Notes: generated by a model not told the origin, from the sequence alone. Counted from the stretch's first letter, positions 26,201 through 40,785 are shown. The stretch: DNA of 64,000 nucleotides from Datnioides undecimradiatus (GCA_008933995.1 WARS01000015.1:6322861-6386860); one strand, 5' to 3'. Numbers and translations: made by a program.

Positions 26201-29200
26201 GTTGCGGCAGCACCTTGTCCTTGAATTAAAAACCTACCAAGTATGAGTGTGAACAGTTTCACCAAAGGGTGCCCATCTTTTCTTTTTCCAAAAGATGTCA
26301 TAAATATGCTTTTATTTTGAAATTAAAAAATAAGAAAATTTAATTTCTCTATATCTTTTATTGCTTTGGTAATTTTACTGCCCCTGGTTTCCTCATTCAC
26401 TGATATGCGCACATACTCTCACTCCACATCCTATCTCATTCTATCTGGGGACTGGATACCAAACAATCATATCAGAGAAAAATCTGTGAGTGAATCACCA
26501 TATGCCTACAGTAGATTTTCTCATAGGCTTAATAAGCATATGCAAGAGGGATTTACGGCGTGTACGTCCCTGTGTGTGTGTGGTTACACATACTAAAGTG
26601 ATTACAGTAGGGGGGAACAGATTTGCATTGGTTTGATATGCCATCCATCTTTCCCTCCCTCTTCTTCCACCTCTCATCAGCCCTCCCTCTCTCATTTCAT
26701 TTCCTCTCCTCTCATCTTCTTTCCTGTCATCTCATTCTGCGCCTCACACTCTCTCTGTCTCGTGCTGCCTTCTCTGGCTTTGCTATCAGCCCTTTTAGCA
26801 CCAAAACTCTGAATTGTGTTAAAGGTATGACTATCTATACTGTGCCAATGGTTTGTCTGTCTCTGTTTTATTTATCCAACCACAGACCAAATCCACACTA
26901 ATTCTGGTGTGGTAACCTTTGGCCTTAGAAATCTCCTTAAAGTTTGGTTGATTTAAATTAAATTCATGCTCTAGTTGCATGAGTTTGGCAGGCATGTTAA
27001 GTTATTTCAGGCCAAAATGCCAAGTGAATATAATAATGTTGTTCAATTAGCTATACTGTAACACGGCACAAAGTAAAAGATCACATAGAGTCAGAACGGA
27101 GGTTTACAGCAGAAAAAAAAGTCACATTGGCTTTTCATTTTAGACATTTTGACAGTTGGTGTGTGGGCAGAAAAGCTTTGACAGGTAAACTCACAAGGTA
27201 GCTTTTGCAACCTTACCTCTGTCTACATAAGCAAAAAGAAAAAACATGAAAACACACACAGTCACACTTCTTTATCTAGCTTAACCACACACACTCACAC
27301 CAAAGCAATGCACTGACATTAATAATTCAAAGTGTAAATCTTAGATTGTTTCTGTGAGTGATCATTTTAAGTGGTACTTGCTGAACAAAGCACGTACGAC
27401 CTCAAAGATATACTCACAGCCGATAAAGTCTATAAAAAAATAGATGATAAATGTTATTAAGTGCAGAATTTGATTAATAAAGTAGTATTTGGTTGTTTTT
27501 TTATTTTTCTTTTCTTTTTTGCACTTTTTGTAGCCATTCTTGGTCCTGTTAAAAACTAATATTATAAATATAACATGTTTATATAATTTATTGGTATTAA
27601 AATTATATGTCTATCTCCAAACTCACTCTTTCACTGTCAAATGCCTTCTTGTTCCTAGTTGTATCTTGCTGCATGTATCCATCTTAACTCTACATCTTTT
27701 TCTCTCCCTCCCTTGCTCCTTTCTCCATTTAGACTTTTCGCTCTTCATTTATCAGTCGAAGCCTTGTCTATGTCTGCCCTTCCCATAGCGACTCTTTCTT
27801 GACTCTTCTATAATGTCCCTCCTCCTCCTCTCTCTCTCTCTGTTGCTCTCCCTCTCTTTCTCTCTGCCAGCTAGGCCTGCAGGCTTTCAGCAGCATTACA
27901 GCGTGTAAACCTCGGATTACAGCAGCCAGAGTCTGCCTAGCACTGCATGCCTCTGTGGATCACAAATACACAAGTGTGTGAATACACACACCCACCCACA
28001 TGCCACTTAGACATACACATGCAAGATATTTACATAGCTGCGGACACACATGAACCTTTCAGACAGAAAATGCACTTATGTACATAGCACACAGACATGC
28101 ACACGCTATGTACACTATGTACATGAACAGTACAGGTACACGCTGAACACACACATTCACACACACAGGCTTACTGTGCACAAACACCTCCATCTAAAGT
28201 TCCCTAACTCCCTCTTCACTCCCCATATCGCTACCTCAGCTAACTCACTAGAGGATTAACTACCCTGTCCTCGTGTGTGTTTACCCAACTTCTCTACTGA
28301 TTATTGCTGCTGTTTACCCCAGCTTAGCTCCCCGCGCTTCCTGTATTTCTGTATTGGCCACCTCCCTCCTCTCAGTGCAGGTTTTGAAGGACACATGTAA
28401 GGATAACACATTTGTCAGGGCTCTCCCACCATCTCCTGGTGGGTTGCCCTTGAGTAAGATATCTAAGTCAACCCCGTCTACCTAAAAGATACAAATGATT
28501 AAAGGCTTTTAATTACGGCATCTGCCAAGTTGCTACATACTGAAATTACAGTATCTGTAAAACATAATGTGACAATATATTTCATTTAATTTTTCCTTTA
28601 ATATCTTCTCTCGAAATACAGTATGCACTCATCGCAATTAAAACATGATAAAACTTGGCAAATGGTGAAGAGAAGATTATGGTCTTGGTTAAATATTTAA
28701 AAAGTCAACAAAGACTGGCAGCCTGACAGTATGAGTTTACTTTCTAAAGATTTCACTGAAATCGCAATCTTTTCCTAACCAAAGTGTTTTTGTTGCTTAA
28801 CCCAAACAAATATGGGATTCAGTATGTGAACCCTGGTCTTTGTATACCCCATTATCTGCAAGCGTAATCCATGCAACAATTTAATTTTAAGCATTCTTGC
28901 AAAAACAAATCAGCAATGGAGTTTGTAAAAGGTCAGTGTAGCTGTACAGAGGATTGTGGTTGTAAAGCCAGCACTTACATGTGACTATGAACATTATCCT
29001 TGGTTAAATAAACATCATGAGTGTTCAGGAACTTTTTAGGTTTGCTGAAATTAAAAAATGAAGGAGGAATAAGCAGGAAAGCAGATGAAGATACATTTCT
29101 ATGTAGCTCACTGGGTCAAACCACTTTCTTTGCTTGATTATGGGGTTTCTCTCTCTCTCGTGCCATTTCTCTTGTTCAGTTGCTTTAGGGTTTTCTATTT

Positions 29201-29844
29201 AAAGACACCCACTTCACATTTAAAATTTTCATCAGTGTCACAGAAGACATTTTTCAAACCTTTACTGCTTCATCATTTGATATTCTGAATGGGTAAAAGT
29301 TGCCCTTCCTGGGGCAGCACACCTGAAAATATATATTAGTTTTCCTGGGCAGGCAGGCTGTAGGCAGGGGATAGGTGAGAACAAAGAGAAGAGCATTATG
29401 TGCCCTGAATTTAATTCTAATTCGGTTTTGATGTGCAAAGGTGGATCTACACCATAATACCACATTAGTTTATTTTTATCATCTCCTAGCTGCCCTATGA
29501 TGTTAAAGCTGCTCTTGCAAGTGCCTTTAACCTAGTTTTTTGTTGGCTGTCCCCAGATTTTGCCCTCAGCCCTCAGCACATGTGTGTCTACTCCTGTAAA
29601 AGCTGGTATTGCGGCACCCTGATCATCTATCCATTCATTCATTCATGTCTGCCACAACCTCCCAATCCGCTCCTGTCTGTGTTACCCTGTGCCTGTTGTC
29701 TTTTCCTGCTAGACAAGTGTCAGTTTACCAGAGAGGTCAAGAGATGTGTTAATGCAACAAAACGACTGCTTTTGGACATAGGAGGCTCAGAGACAGGCCC
29801 TTGGTGAACAGCAGGAATCAGAGTGATGGGTGACAGGACTGAAC

Positions 29845-29845
<1 letters not shown>

Positions 29846-29893
<48 letters not shown>
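29846..29893. repeat. (TG)24 microsatellite
   Basis: A perfect GT/TG array of about 48 bp. Confidence 0.95.
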
Positions 29894-29898
<5 letters not shown>

Positions 29899-30107
29899 GA
29901 GCGTGTTGGACAGCTGAGAAGTGAAGGGCGCCAAGTGTATCCTCCTGCCAGAATGGCTGCAAAACAGCCCCTAACTGTCTGCATGTGCAGCTCACACTCA
30001 CACACCCGTACAGACCAAAGATGTCAGTGTCCGTTTCTTCAGAGGTACAGTACATGGTGTCCAGCAGTCAGCTGTCTACCAGACCTGTCAAGGTTTTAAC
30101 AACTGAG

Positions 30108-30215
30108 TCACACTCAGTGACTGACTGAGTGACCAGCTTACTGGCTAGCTGACTTACAGTCCATAGCACTGAACAGACTGACTGGCTGTCAGACTGACTG
30201 ACACACTGGTTAACC
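30108..30215. repeat. Degenerate (CTGA/GACT)n repeat
   Basis: Many CTGA, GACTGA and CTGGCT words in succession, consistent with a decayed tetranucleotide repeat. Confidence 0.65.
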
Positions 30216-32878
30216 GTCTGGGTGCAGCTGACATTGTGTAAATTGACTTGCTTGGTGTCATTTTCTCCTTCAACAGCGGGGCTACAGGACTTTAATGATA
30301 AACAGGTGCACAGTTAGGGTGCAGCCACAGAAAATCCAGGACTATATTGGCGTTGATATTAAGATTACATGCGACCAACCCACTTCAATTATATGGTTAA
30401 AGATAAATACCGTGTGTGTCCTGGAGGCAAAGACAAACAATATCAGCTGGTCCAAAAAGTACTGTTATTTCATCATTTGAATATAGGAAATTCACCACTT
30501 GATTAAGTGCATTTTAGAGTTTGCCATTGTTGCGAATGTTTATATGATTGATTGTGCTGTTAAGAGCTAATTCTTCTTAATAGAGCTTTCATATTGAACA
30601 TTTACTCTTCTGACTCTCTTCTCTTCTGATGCATGGGTATAGTTTCTTCTACAGTGTTTTACCTGCGTGCCCTCTTTGGAAAGGTTTTGGAGAATTTTCA
30701 TATGTTGCTAGACAACCAAAAAGTTACATGGTATTTGTAGGACTCTGTATAATTCAAGGGATGTCATATTTTCAAGACTGTTATTTAAGCAGTGAAATAA
30801 TTTGAACTCAAACAGCAGTGGAGGTTATATAGTTTTTGTTGTTTTTGTTATTAATTCTCCCCGGCATGCTTTTTAAACACCTTTCCAATGTACAAACAAC
30901 TGGTGTGGCAGTGAAAAAAAGAAGAAAAGGTAGGAGAAGGCAACATCACCACAGTAAAACTGTCCTGGTGTGGTCACACTTATAAAACATAAATCCATCT
31001 ACCTCAAGGTTTACCAGTGAGCCTTATGCAGAGCCTGCAAAAGAAGTTTTGGCAGGATTATGGCTCTCTTCTTCTCTAAGATAGTGATTCACAAAGTTTT
31101 AGTTGTGATCCAGGTAGATGCTCTAATTTTCCTGAAGATTTCAGTTAAATCACCTGTGGTTATCTGAATGAAAACCTATCTGTTCTGGTGAAATAGCCGT
31201 CACTATTTCAAATGCCACCCTCACAAATTTAATTGAAAAAGGTTCTGCAGACAAAAGTAAAAACATGTTGTACACATTGCCTCTCTGATGGTTTATAACC
31301 ACATTTCAGGGGACATTTTACATTCATTCCATTATATCTCACTGCGTACACGCATGTATAATTTCTAACCAACATGTATTTGCATGGATTATTTATAACC
31401 CAGTGGTATTTAATGACTTTATCTTAGTCCTGCTGTGCTTAACTTCACTTAACAGTCCCTGTGGATTCACTTCTTTATCAGAACATGCATTTCTATACAT
31501 TCTGTGCCTGTGTGTGTGCATGCATGCTTGTGTGATTTTGTGATGGGGGCAGGGGACATAAGAACGTTTGAACACATTTTCAGGCGTGTGCAATCACTGC
31601 CTTCATGCCGCTTCAGCTGCATGTGTGTGAAGTCTAGCAAAACTGATATGGAGAGAAGCTACACTTACTGAACCACAGGTGCAGATATTACATTACACAT
31701 GACAACACAAGACTAAGGTGGTAATTTATGTATCCCTGTGTGTGATGGCAACAAGAGGAGAGACGCAGTCCTAGCTTCATGTATCATGTTTCTCTATTTG
31801 AACAGGAACCATGCACAAAGAACATTAATTCTCATAAAAACAAGTAGAATGTAATGTCCTCAGTTTAGCAAACTGCTATTTTCTGTAGCCCCTTGGTAGG
31901 TAGAAATAATAAACAATAACAGAACAATAAAAGAATTAGATATTTGAAGAATGGAAAACACCAGGATAGTCAGTAAGAGTATACAGACACGCTATACCTG
32001 CAGCCACAAACCCTGAAACAAAGCCCCCTACCCCTCCCCCTGCCTGCTTACGTGCCATATATCAGATTGACACACAAAGAGAAATGATAAAAGGAAGAGG
32101 CAGGGAGCGTGGCAGTAAGTGAAAGAGACAAGAGACAAATAAATCTGAGAACTTTTAACTTTTTCTTCCATTGACACTGTTGAAAAACTTTGCAGGTTAC
32201 TACACTCAGGTCACACTCATATTCCCCACTGGATCTTCAGCCTTTCAGCACTCCTCCATCAGTCTTTTCATCAGTACACTGTACTGTCTGACATCTCTTC
32301 CCTCATTTTCCTATGGGGAGAGTGAAAGCAGTGACAGAGAACATCTTTTTTTTAAATGACTTTGCCCTTGTTCCCCCCGAACACCTAAGTATCTCTCTGT
32401 CCATTCTCCAGTTATCACTCTGTTCGTGTCTGCCTCTTTCTCCCCCTTCTATTTTTCACACTTCCCAAGAGAACATAAAAGACAAAAATAAAAACATAAA
32501 GAGATAAACACAAATGATGTAAACACCTTATCATTAATTTGTTATACTTCTTTTTTGTGGTGAGCTCTGCTCCCTGTTCTCGTCTCTAATGATAAGCTTT
32601 ACACAAGAAAAATGTGTTTTCATTCGCAAAACATACCTCAAACACTCAGGTTAATTGATTTGATAGAGATGTTCCAGGAAGTCCATTTTGGCAATATTGA
32701 TAACACATTGTCTTCTTATTCAATTAAAAGTAGACAGACAATATATTAAATGATAATGCAGTTTAATTATTCAGTCATTTAATCATTTAAAGTTTGATAT
32801 TTAAAAGCATGTTAACTTTTGAATCATTTTTTTAAATTGTGCATACAGCAAAACACTATTGAACTCTCCCTAACATGT

Positions 32879-32879
<1 letters not shown>

Positions 32880-32910
<31 letters not shown>
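32880..32910. repeat. (CA)15 microsatellite
   Basis: A perfect CA array of about 31 bp. Confidence 0.95.
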
Positions 32911-32912
<2 letters not shown>

Positions 32913-33017
32913 TCCCAACTATTCAAGCAAGCAATAAAACAGCTTGCAGCTCATCTGGGAAATCAGAACAGAGCTTGTTGTTGTCGCTATTGTAATGATC
33001 AGTTTGTATAGACTGCT

Positions 33018-33060
33018 GTGTATGTGTGTGTGTGTGTGTGGGTGTGTATTTGTGCGTGTG
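33018..33060. repeat. (TG)n microsatellite, imperfect
   Basis: A TG array with single-base interruptions, followed by a short GAGA tract. Confidence 0.9.
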
Positions 33061-33910
33061 AGAGAGAGGGTGAGTGAAAGTGAGAAAGAATGAAAGAGCC
33101 AAATGTACAGTTTATTACTTCAGGTCCTGAACAGATCATCTAACATCAATTCACTCCAGCTCTCACTCTGTTTTTTTGTTTTTCACTCCTCCTTCTTATT
33201 TCTTACCAGCTCTATACTGCTCCCATATGCTAGCCAGTGCTGTCCGTAGAGAAATACCACCTAGTTCACAAAAGTACCCATTTAGATCTTTAACCTAGTT
33301 ATATTTTATGCTAACACTGCATCCACACACTAACTGACTGCAGTATTAGTATATCTCCACTGTTACACAGCAAGAATTGTGGCATTGGATAAGATAGATG
33401 TCACAACAATAAAGATGTATAAATTAAGATATTTATAAAAAGAAATTGCTTGATAGCTTAATTTGTTCTTTCATTCCCTCATTTCAGGATTTTTTTATTT
33501 GCTGGGAGAAAAAAAATATTTGAATTCAGTTCACAAAATCCATCAGTACAGACATTTCATTTAAAACAAAACAATTCAAAGAGTACAGAAGGTAAATGTA
33601 CCCAATAGCCTGTCTTCAGCCAGCAAGGAGGAGACTTAATGAAATCGTCTATTCCTATGGTTTACCATAAAATATTTTAGGGCACAAGGAAGATGTCAGA
33701 AGCCCTTTGGTGTGCTGCTGTATTAAATAGAAGTGTGGAGGCCAAAGGAATACATCTCAAATCTCCTTCTCCTGCTGTCTGACAGTTTTTAATGCTAAAA
33801 ATAAGACATAAATTGAATATACATGTGGTGCAGGCTGGGAGGAAATAGGCACTTGAAATGTCATTGTGCCACGAACTGTTCATTTGTGGTCATCAGGGTA
33901 CCAAGTTAGC

Positions 33911-33912
33911 AA

Positions 33913-33946
<34 letters not shown>
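33911..33946. repeat. A10-(TA)13 tract
   Basis: An A-run followed by a perfect AT array, then GTGTGTAC. Confidence 0.95.
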
Positions 33947-33952
<6 letters not shown>

Positions 33953-36900
33953 ACACAAAGAATCATTCAGACTAACTAAAGTTATCTTTAATAAAATTTG
34001 TCCAAGATTCTTGAGATATAGAAATTATTAAAATATCATGTGTCATCTATTGTAAAATTAATTTCCTGAAAGCAAGTTTGAGTTATTTTCATATTTCCAT
34101 AATAAGCTTTGTAAGCTGTCATATCTGAATCACAGATGAATGCCAAAGCAAAGACATAAAAAAAATCCCTTTTTTCTATTTATCAATAGACAATTTCTGC
34201 AACTAAGGTTTAAAATTGGAATTTGCTTGTATAATCAACAAACATTCAGCCAGCAAGCTGAAAAATTTCAATTCAAGCTTTTGACAGTTCAAACATACCA
34301 GCTTCAAGCCACAAAAGACCCTCACAGTATACAGAGTACATACAGAGTACATACCGAGCTCATAATCACATTCACATAAGCACGTCCAAACAGAACTAAA
34401 TAGAGTAAGTTATATCCTTTATTTCCTTTGATGTTCAATGTAAGCTTATACCAAAATGATTTTCTGAAGGCAACTGGCCAGAATTAGAAGAAATTTAAGC
34501 CAAATCTGTATTTCAACTGAACTGGTAACTATGCACATTAAGTTAGAGACATACAGTGTTGACTCTTAATGAACACATATTCACCGTGCTGACAGTTTGA
34601 GAAATGAGTTACATGAACATAGTGTTGGGTATCAGTTGTTTTCAATGGGTCTGTGTTCTTTTAAGAGTTAAAACGGGGTCACAATATATAAAAATACAAG
34701 TCAATGACAAAATAAGAATGATGATTTTTAAGATTTCAATCTTGAAACTTGACTGAGGCTATACTCTGTTTTCAAACCTTACTGCTAAATATAACCGCAG
34801 TGTAAACCAAAACATTTTTGAGATGGAGAAACAAAAGCCTAGGATCACACCAATAGCTCTTGTGTTGACTCAAAATTACTGCAATGTTCATATACAGTAA
34901 TGTCCAATGTCCAGATATTGCAACCCTGCTGGGAAAAACCCCCAACTCTTTCTAATAGGTCATCTTTCCATTTACATTATTGGCTTACATATTACACAGT
35001 TTATCAGTAATTTGTCTCCAATATTTCTTTTGCTGCTGTAATTGTTCTCCTGGAATCCAATTCTATTAGGGAAGTAAGGCAGTTGGACAGAACTTTGCCT
35101 AAGTGGCTTTTTTTTAACATGCTTTAATTGCTTTCCAGGTAGTAGTCTCATCAAAGACACAATGACAGTAATACGACATACTTTTATATATTTTATAATT
35201 TCATCACACTAATGATTAAGAACAAACAATCAAATATAACAAGTGAGTCAAAGGGTAGAAATTAAGGAATTAGAGTTTGTGCAATTATTTTAAACGTGGA
35301 GATGGAGACCTGCGTGGGCACATATTAAGAATTCAGGATAGAATAAAATATAAAATGCTTTGAAGGGAACTACTTTTCTCTGAGAGAGCAGGATGGATGA
35401 GCACACAGACTATAAGGTTGAGATTAGGCAGCCGGTGGTGCAGAGCACTGATACTAGTGCAGCCTAGACTGCTTGCTGCAACAAGCTGTCCCCTCTCTGT
35501 TAGAAGATGGTGGCAGAGAGAGGGGGAACCGGGATGGGGAGATAGAGAGAGGGTGTTTTGGGCTGAAAGGAATTGGAAGAGGGATTGAAGGAAAGGAAGA
35601 GAGGGGAGAGGACAGAAGGAAGGCTTGGTGTGCAAGCTGTTTGGAGACTGCACTGACACGCATGTTATCTATCAGCATGGGAGAAAGAGGGGGCTATGGG
35701 GACACTGGAGGAGAGTGTGGGAGACAGGAGTAGTGAAACTGCTCAGCAGCTTGTCTGTGTCCATGCCTGGCTACTGTCTCTTTACTGCAATAGACATATG
35801 AGTGTTTGGCAGAGAAGACAGGAGTGTTACAGAGCTGCAGAAGCTGGAAGCGACACACCAGTGTTTGGCAGATGAAACAAGGTTAGCACAGAGAAAACAG
35901 ATAGTCTATGAATGGAGGGATAAAAACTCATATTGTATTTTCCTAGCTGTTGGTGAAGAGTAAGCAGATAAACTACAAGGAGATAAGAGTAGTCTGCACT
36001 AACAATTCAATATGGCACCGCATTAGAAAGCCCAAAATCAAATCTCTCCCTCCACTGGTGGAGCTGATGATGTGGGGTGAGAGGAAGTGCGGCGACTAAT
36101 ACAGCAATTGCCCCGGTCCAATTTCATGGGGCGTTGCTTTTTTGTCTACCAGCAGTAATTTGAAGACAGTTTTTGACAACATTTATTCATACTTTTCTGA
36201 TCGCTTTACTTCTCACAGCTTCCCGTGCATATTGATTTTTGTTGCGGCTGCTAATCTGTCGCTGCTGTATACACAGTTCCCAGCTCCATTGCTTCAAAAT
36301 GTCACCCGCTATTGATTGAGTTTTGAATTGCGATGAGTCATGTACGTAACAATCAGACGGAAAGCCGCAGTTTTTGTTGCGCAGTGTGCTGTGATGTGTT
36401 TGCCACAGGGAGAGAAAGTGTATGAACCTTTAAAATAATTCTCAGGGATTGTGAGATGCCATTTAGGCCAGGGGACACCTACATACTTTGTGATTGTGTG
36501 TACGTGTGTGGTTTGTGTTGTGTGTGTGTAGGATGGGTGGGCGAGTTCTTTGAGTGAAAGGGTTTGTTGTAACAGTAAATGACTGTGCTGGCCCCCACAC
36601 AGCACTGGTCGATGGTCCAATTACTTTTAAATGTGTGTGGTTACGCATCCCTTGAAGTGCCCGAGGTCGGCGTGTGTGTATGTGTGTGTACTGTAAGTGG
36701 TTGGTGGTCACGATGACAGTGAAGGTGGGACTTAAGTATATTGCCCTAACATAGGCTGCTTTGCGGGTCACCATGGCTTAACAATGCTGACATGAATACA
36801 CCCGTCTGTGTGTGTGTTTGCAAATGCATGTGTGTATGTTTGTTTGAACTTTATTGACCCTCAGCTCAAAATCTCTCACATTTTACCCCTTTATTCACCA

Positions 36901-38066
36901 AGACTAAACAGTATTATTGACTATTTTGCTTAACTAAGAACGATATTTAAAAGCAGGTGTTTCATATCCACAAAACACAGGTGAACAAATTAAACCACAG
37001 GTACAAACCATCATTTCCTGACTTCCCTGTGGGAAAACAGCAAAAACATGAATCCTAGCTGCAAAGTCTACAAAAAACTTTAATGAAGACAAATGACTAG
37101 AGGAAACAATGAACAATGTGAACTAACATCAAGCCATGATGAAAAAACATAATACCCTGCTGTGAGATATACAAAATCTCACTTATCACTTCCACAAAAT
37201 GACAACATCTGCTACTGGTGAGACTGATATGAATAAATCACCACTTATTTATATCATATTGTTTGCTTGAATATCTGTTTGTTCTTACAGATGCAACATT
37301 GATTCCCCCTGAGAAGCACATGAAACATTAAAGCTACAATTTCCCAATGCTACATGTTGTATTGTTTTTCAGTTTATTGCCATCAGTTCAGTCGTGATGA
37401 TTCTAATGACTGAAAAAAAGGAGCGCAAATGATGATAGTAAAAACATTTTAATACCCAAACACATTTCTTGATGTCTACAGACATTAATACTCAACACAA
37501 TATAGCTCTGGCAGAGTTTCATCTTTCAGTGAATTGTATTAATCACCACAAATGCAGATAAATGAGGTTTCCTTTTAAAATGGACCTCTTAAACTTTAAT
37601 AATAATAATAATATATTATTTTAAGCTAGCAACATTAGCTTAGTGTTAAGGCACATGAGCAGATTGCATTTAGGGGACTTATTGAAGCCATTGTACTTGG
37701 AATACACTGTGGATGTGAAGCAGACACACCACGTGCGTCAGATAAGCTTAACTATATTGTCAAGCATTTGTATATCTAGCCGTGCACATGTCACAGCAAA
37801 AATAAACAGTGAATGGTCTATTGATATTGTATTTACATCCTACCAGCAACATAACATCTTCCTCTACAGTTTCACTGTCTGTACCAGTACATTGTGTCAC
37901 AGATAAATGCCGTCTCAGTCATTGAAAAGCACCACACGGAAAAATCATTTAGCAAACTTGGTCATTAATATCAAGATCTGTTTACCTTAAACAAATTTTT
38001 TTGCAAAGTGATTTATAAGCTCAAAGCTGTTAAAACCCACATGCAGCAGGACAGTTAATGTTTGTT

Positions 38067-38276
38067 TCAGCCAGAGATGGCACTGCACTCCTCTTTCTCT
38101 TCCTCACCACGGGAAGCAGTGCCACCCTTACCAAAGCGCTCTCTCCCCTCCACAAAGATGTCTTCGACAGGCTCGTTACCATAATTATTAGCTTTCTTTT
38201 TGACGTAGTTTGCAGTGTATGAAAAGACCCAAAATGAACACTGTACGTGGTTTACCGGTCTAGTATTATTTTAACA
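38067..38276 (-). other. Coding-looking antisense open frame, possible terminal exon or retro-fragment
   Basis: On the minus strand there is an open frame of about 70 codons with no ATG at its head, ending at a TGA (38067-38069). Its last 50 or so codons read like a real protein tail: YTANYVKKKANNYG, then EPVEDIFVEGRERFGKGG, then an acidic stretch ending CSAISG. A perfect TACTAAC branch-point word and an ACAG acceptor-like site lie shortly upstream on the same strand. The first AATAAA on that strand is near 37,373-37,378, about 690 nt downstream. I do not recognise the protein. It could be a terminal exon of a nested antisense gene, a decayed retrocopy, or chance. Confidence 0.3.
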
Positions 38277-38808
38277 GTTGGGCTTATTAGTTAGTATATG
38301 AAAATGCAGGGAGAATGAATGCACTTGTGTCGAAAGGGAGAAAGACTGAACAGAGAGTGGTAAATGAGCAACAGAGGGAAGTAAAGAAAGGAAAATGGAG
38401 ATTGTGCAAGATAAATAGGAAGAAAAGCATTGTGGGATGCTAATGGCAGTGTTTTGAAGCCTGAGTCTACATGGTGACGGTCTGAGCACAGTGGGTCATT
38501 CACTTAACATGCACACACACACACAAATGCACATTTATTTCATACTGTCGGGGGGGAAATGAGCCCTTATCTGGGGCTGTGGAGATAAGCAGAGGCAGTG
38601 GGCCACTCTGCTATCCTGCCTGCCATTTTAGCTCCTGACTCACATGTGCACATCCACACACATGCATGAAAGAATGTCTCATGCTCTCCTCTTATATGAA
38701 AGTCAAAACAATATAAATATAGAGTGGAAGTATTGATATTCAGATAATATAGCCTAGCCAATTTTATTGTAATATTGCACAGAGGTGCTTTTATTCTGAC
38801 TTACTTTC

Positions 38809-38849
38809 CTCTCTCTCTCTCTCTCTCTCTCGCTCTCTCTCTCTCTCTG
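38809..38849. repeat. (CT)n microsatellite
   Basis: A CT array with one CG interruption. Confidence 0.95.
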
Positions 38850-39257
38850 ATTCTCTCAGAGCCTTTCTTTCCTCCTTCACATCCAATCACGTTTGCAAGC
38901 TAGGCTGTGAAATTGAACTATATTAGATAAATATGTTAAGGGGAATTAAAGGATTTATAGCTTTTATTAGCATCTGGTGGTGACGAAGAAATTGCAGCAA
39001 TGTTGACAGGCCTCTGCACAACTTACAGTAGCCCATGATGAACAGAATTATAAAAGAATATAAAAGTAATATGATCTAAGAGGAATGAATGAGGTTGTTA
39101 AGTAAAGCCGAGACCCAAATGAAACATTCTTTGAAAAGGTAATAAGTCCTGAATGATTACTGCTGATAATGGCGGCACTATGTTGTGCATCCTCGTCAGG
39201 CCGTCATTTACATTACATGTGTTTATGTTTTAAGTCATTACTTAAGAACTGTGGAAA

Positions 39258-39287
39258 TAAAGGCCAATGAGTCTAAATTGGCCTTTA
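39258..39287. repeat. Perfect 11-bp inverted repeat, 8-nt loop
   Basis: TAAAGGCCAAT at 39258-39268 is matched by ATTGGCCTTTA at 39277-39287 around the loop GAGTCTAA. The stem does not extend beyond 11 bp, so it is too short to be a miRNA precursor. Confidence 0.85.
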
Positions 39288-40759
39288 AAATGTTCTTGTT
39301 GAATATAGTTGCACAAGGAAGATGCTATTCAACACAGTACAGTGTTTGTTTACAAAAAGCTATTTGTATAATTGTATTAACATTAACCCTTCCTCAATCC
39401 AGAAACTGGGCTTAAATGACTCAAAAATCCCCAATGCATCATGATCAAACAGTAGTCAGAGTGGGAGAGTAAAATTAGACGTGCCTTTAATGCATAAAAG
39501 TGTGTGCATTAATGTGTGTGTGTTTGTGTCTGTCGTGAATGACTGAGTGCAAATGCCATGCATTTGCTTTACAGTTACAAACAAAGCCCGTATGCCTGTG
39601 ATTGATAGCCTCTGTGATTACTGTAGTGCTCAACTGATTAATGTGTTTCCCATCAACTTATTGACTTAAGTTTAAACACTGTGGGAAATGCAGCACAAAC
39701 TACATCAATTACAGGGCATTGCAGAATATTCATCGCCAAATCTTCTTTAATATTCATCATATTCTCTTTCCACAGTTGCAAAGTGCAGTCTTAAGCCTGT
39801 GGCTAAGGGATTTAGGACCTCAACGAAAGCTAAAACAGATGTTTTTTTTATCGACTGATAGCTGGAGCATCAGGCATTAGAAGCCAACATAGTTTTCAAA
39901 GTAGTCTTTTATAGGAACTCTTGTTTTATTAACACAGTCCAGAAGAATCAATATTAAATGCCTTGCTTAAGGGTAAAATGAAGGCAGAAGGCAATGCATT
40001 TCTTGTATTCCAGAGGCCGTAGTAGAAACAGACAACAGTTTTGATGGAGTAACTCTGTCATTAGTTATAAATTGTATCAAATTACATTCAAACTGACTTT
40101 AAACATAAGGGCTGGGGCCCAGTGCCATCCCAGTAAACGGCTCAGTACAAACCTTGTATACAGTGTGCTGTGGCAGGTGTGTTTGCTAACATTCACTTAC
40201 TCACTGGGTATTTGACTGTCTGTTACTTTTTCCTCAGGGCTTAGCCACAAATAAGCCACACTATCAAAAGACAGGTCAAGATTTCAGGACGTAAACAGCT
40301 GAATGGGCTGATAGGAGAGCACACACTGCTCTACAACACCATTTCAATTTGCATTTGTCATGCTTTATTTATCTACACTTCCCCTGGTACCGCTCAGGAA
40401 GTCTGGTCTCACTACTGTTTCTCTGTCACCAAAACTAAACTGATGTGTAGCATATACCTGGAATAGACTGCAGTTTTTCCTCTTCCATTTGGTTTGATTT
40501 ATTGGACTCCACATTATTTTAGTATAAAAACCTCAGCATTCATACTATGTTTGTGCATGCAGGGCCAGTGGGCTAATGCATATGTATTTCTGTATTTTTT
40601 CGTATACCTGTTTCTGTTGAGCTAATGTCACAGTATAATTGTGAAAATCGGCACCACCCCAGTGAGCAGAACCACACCAGTTATGTCATGTAATTAACAA
40701 TGCGTCATTTGCATTTTTAGCCAATGCATAACATAGTCTTTTCCATTTGAACTGTTGTT

Positions 40760-40785
40760 GTGTGTGTGTGTGTGTGTGTGTGTGT
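40760..40785. repeat. (TG)13 microsatellite
   Basis: A perfect TG array. Confidence 0.95.

Noticed and set aside
28385..28490. Possible SINE tail (TTGCCCTTGAGTAAGATATCTAAG)
   Set aside because: It recalls the CCTTGAGCAAGGCACTTAA word found in fish repeats, but is too short and diverged to support, with no promoter boxes seen.
29720..30099. Cys/Val and His/Thr repeat frames on both strands
   Set aside because: Translation of the (TG)24 microsatellite. The same applies to similar frames at 10.15-10.49, 15.46, 21.0-21.35, 40.75, 44.1 and 63.6 kb.
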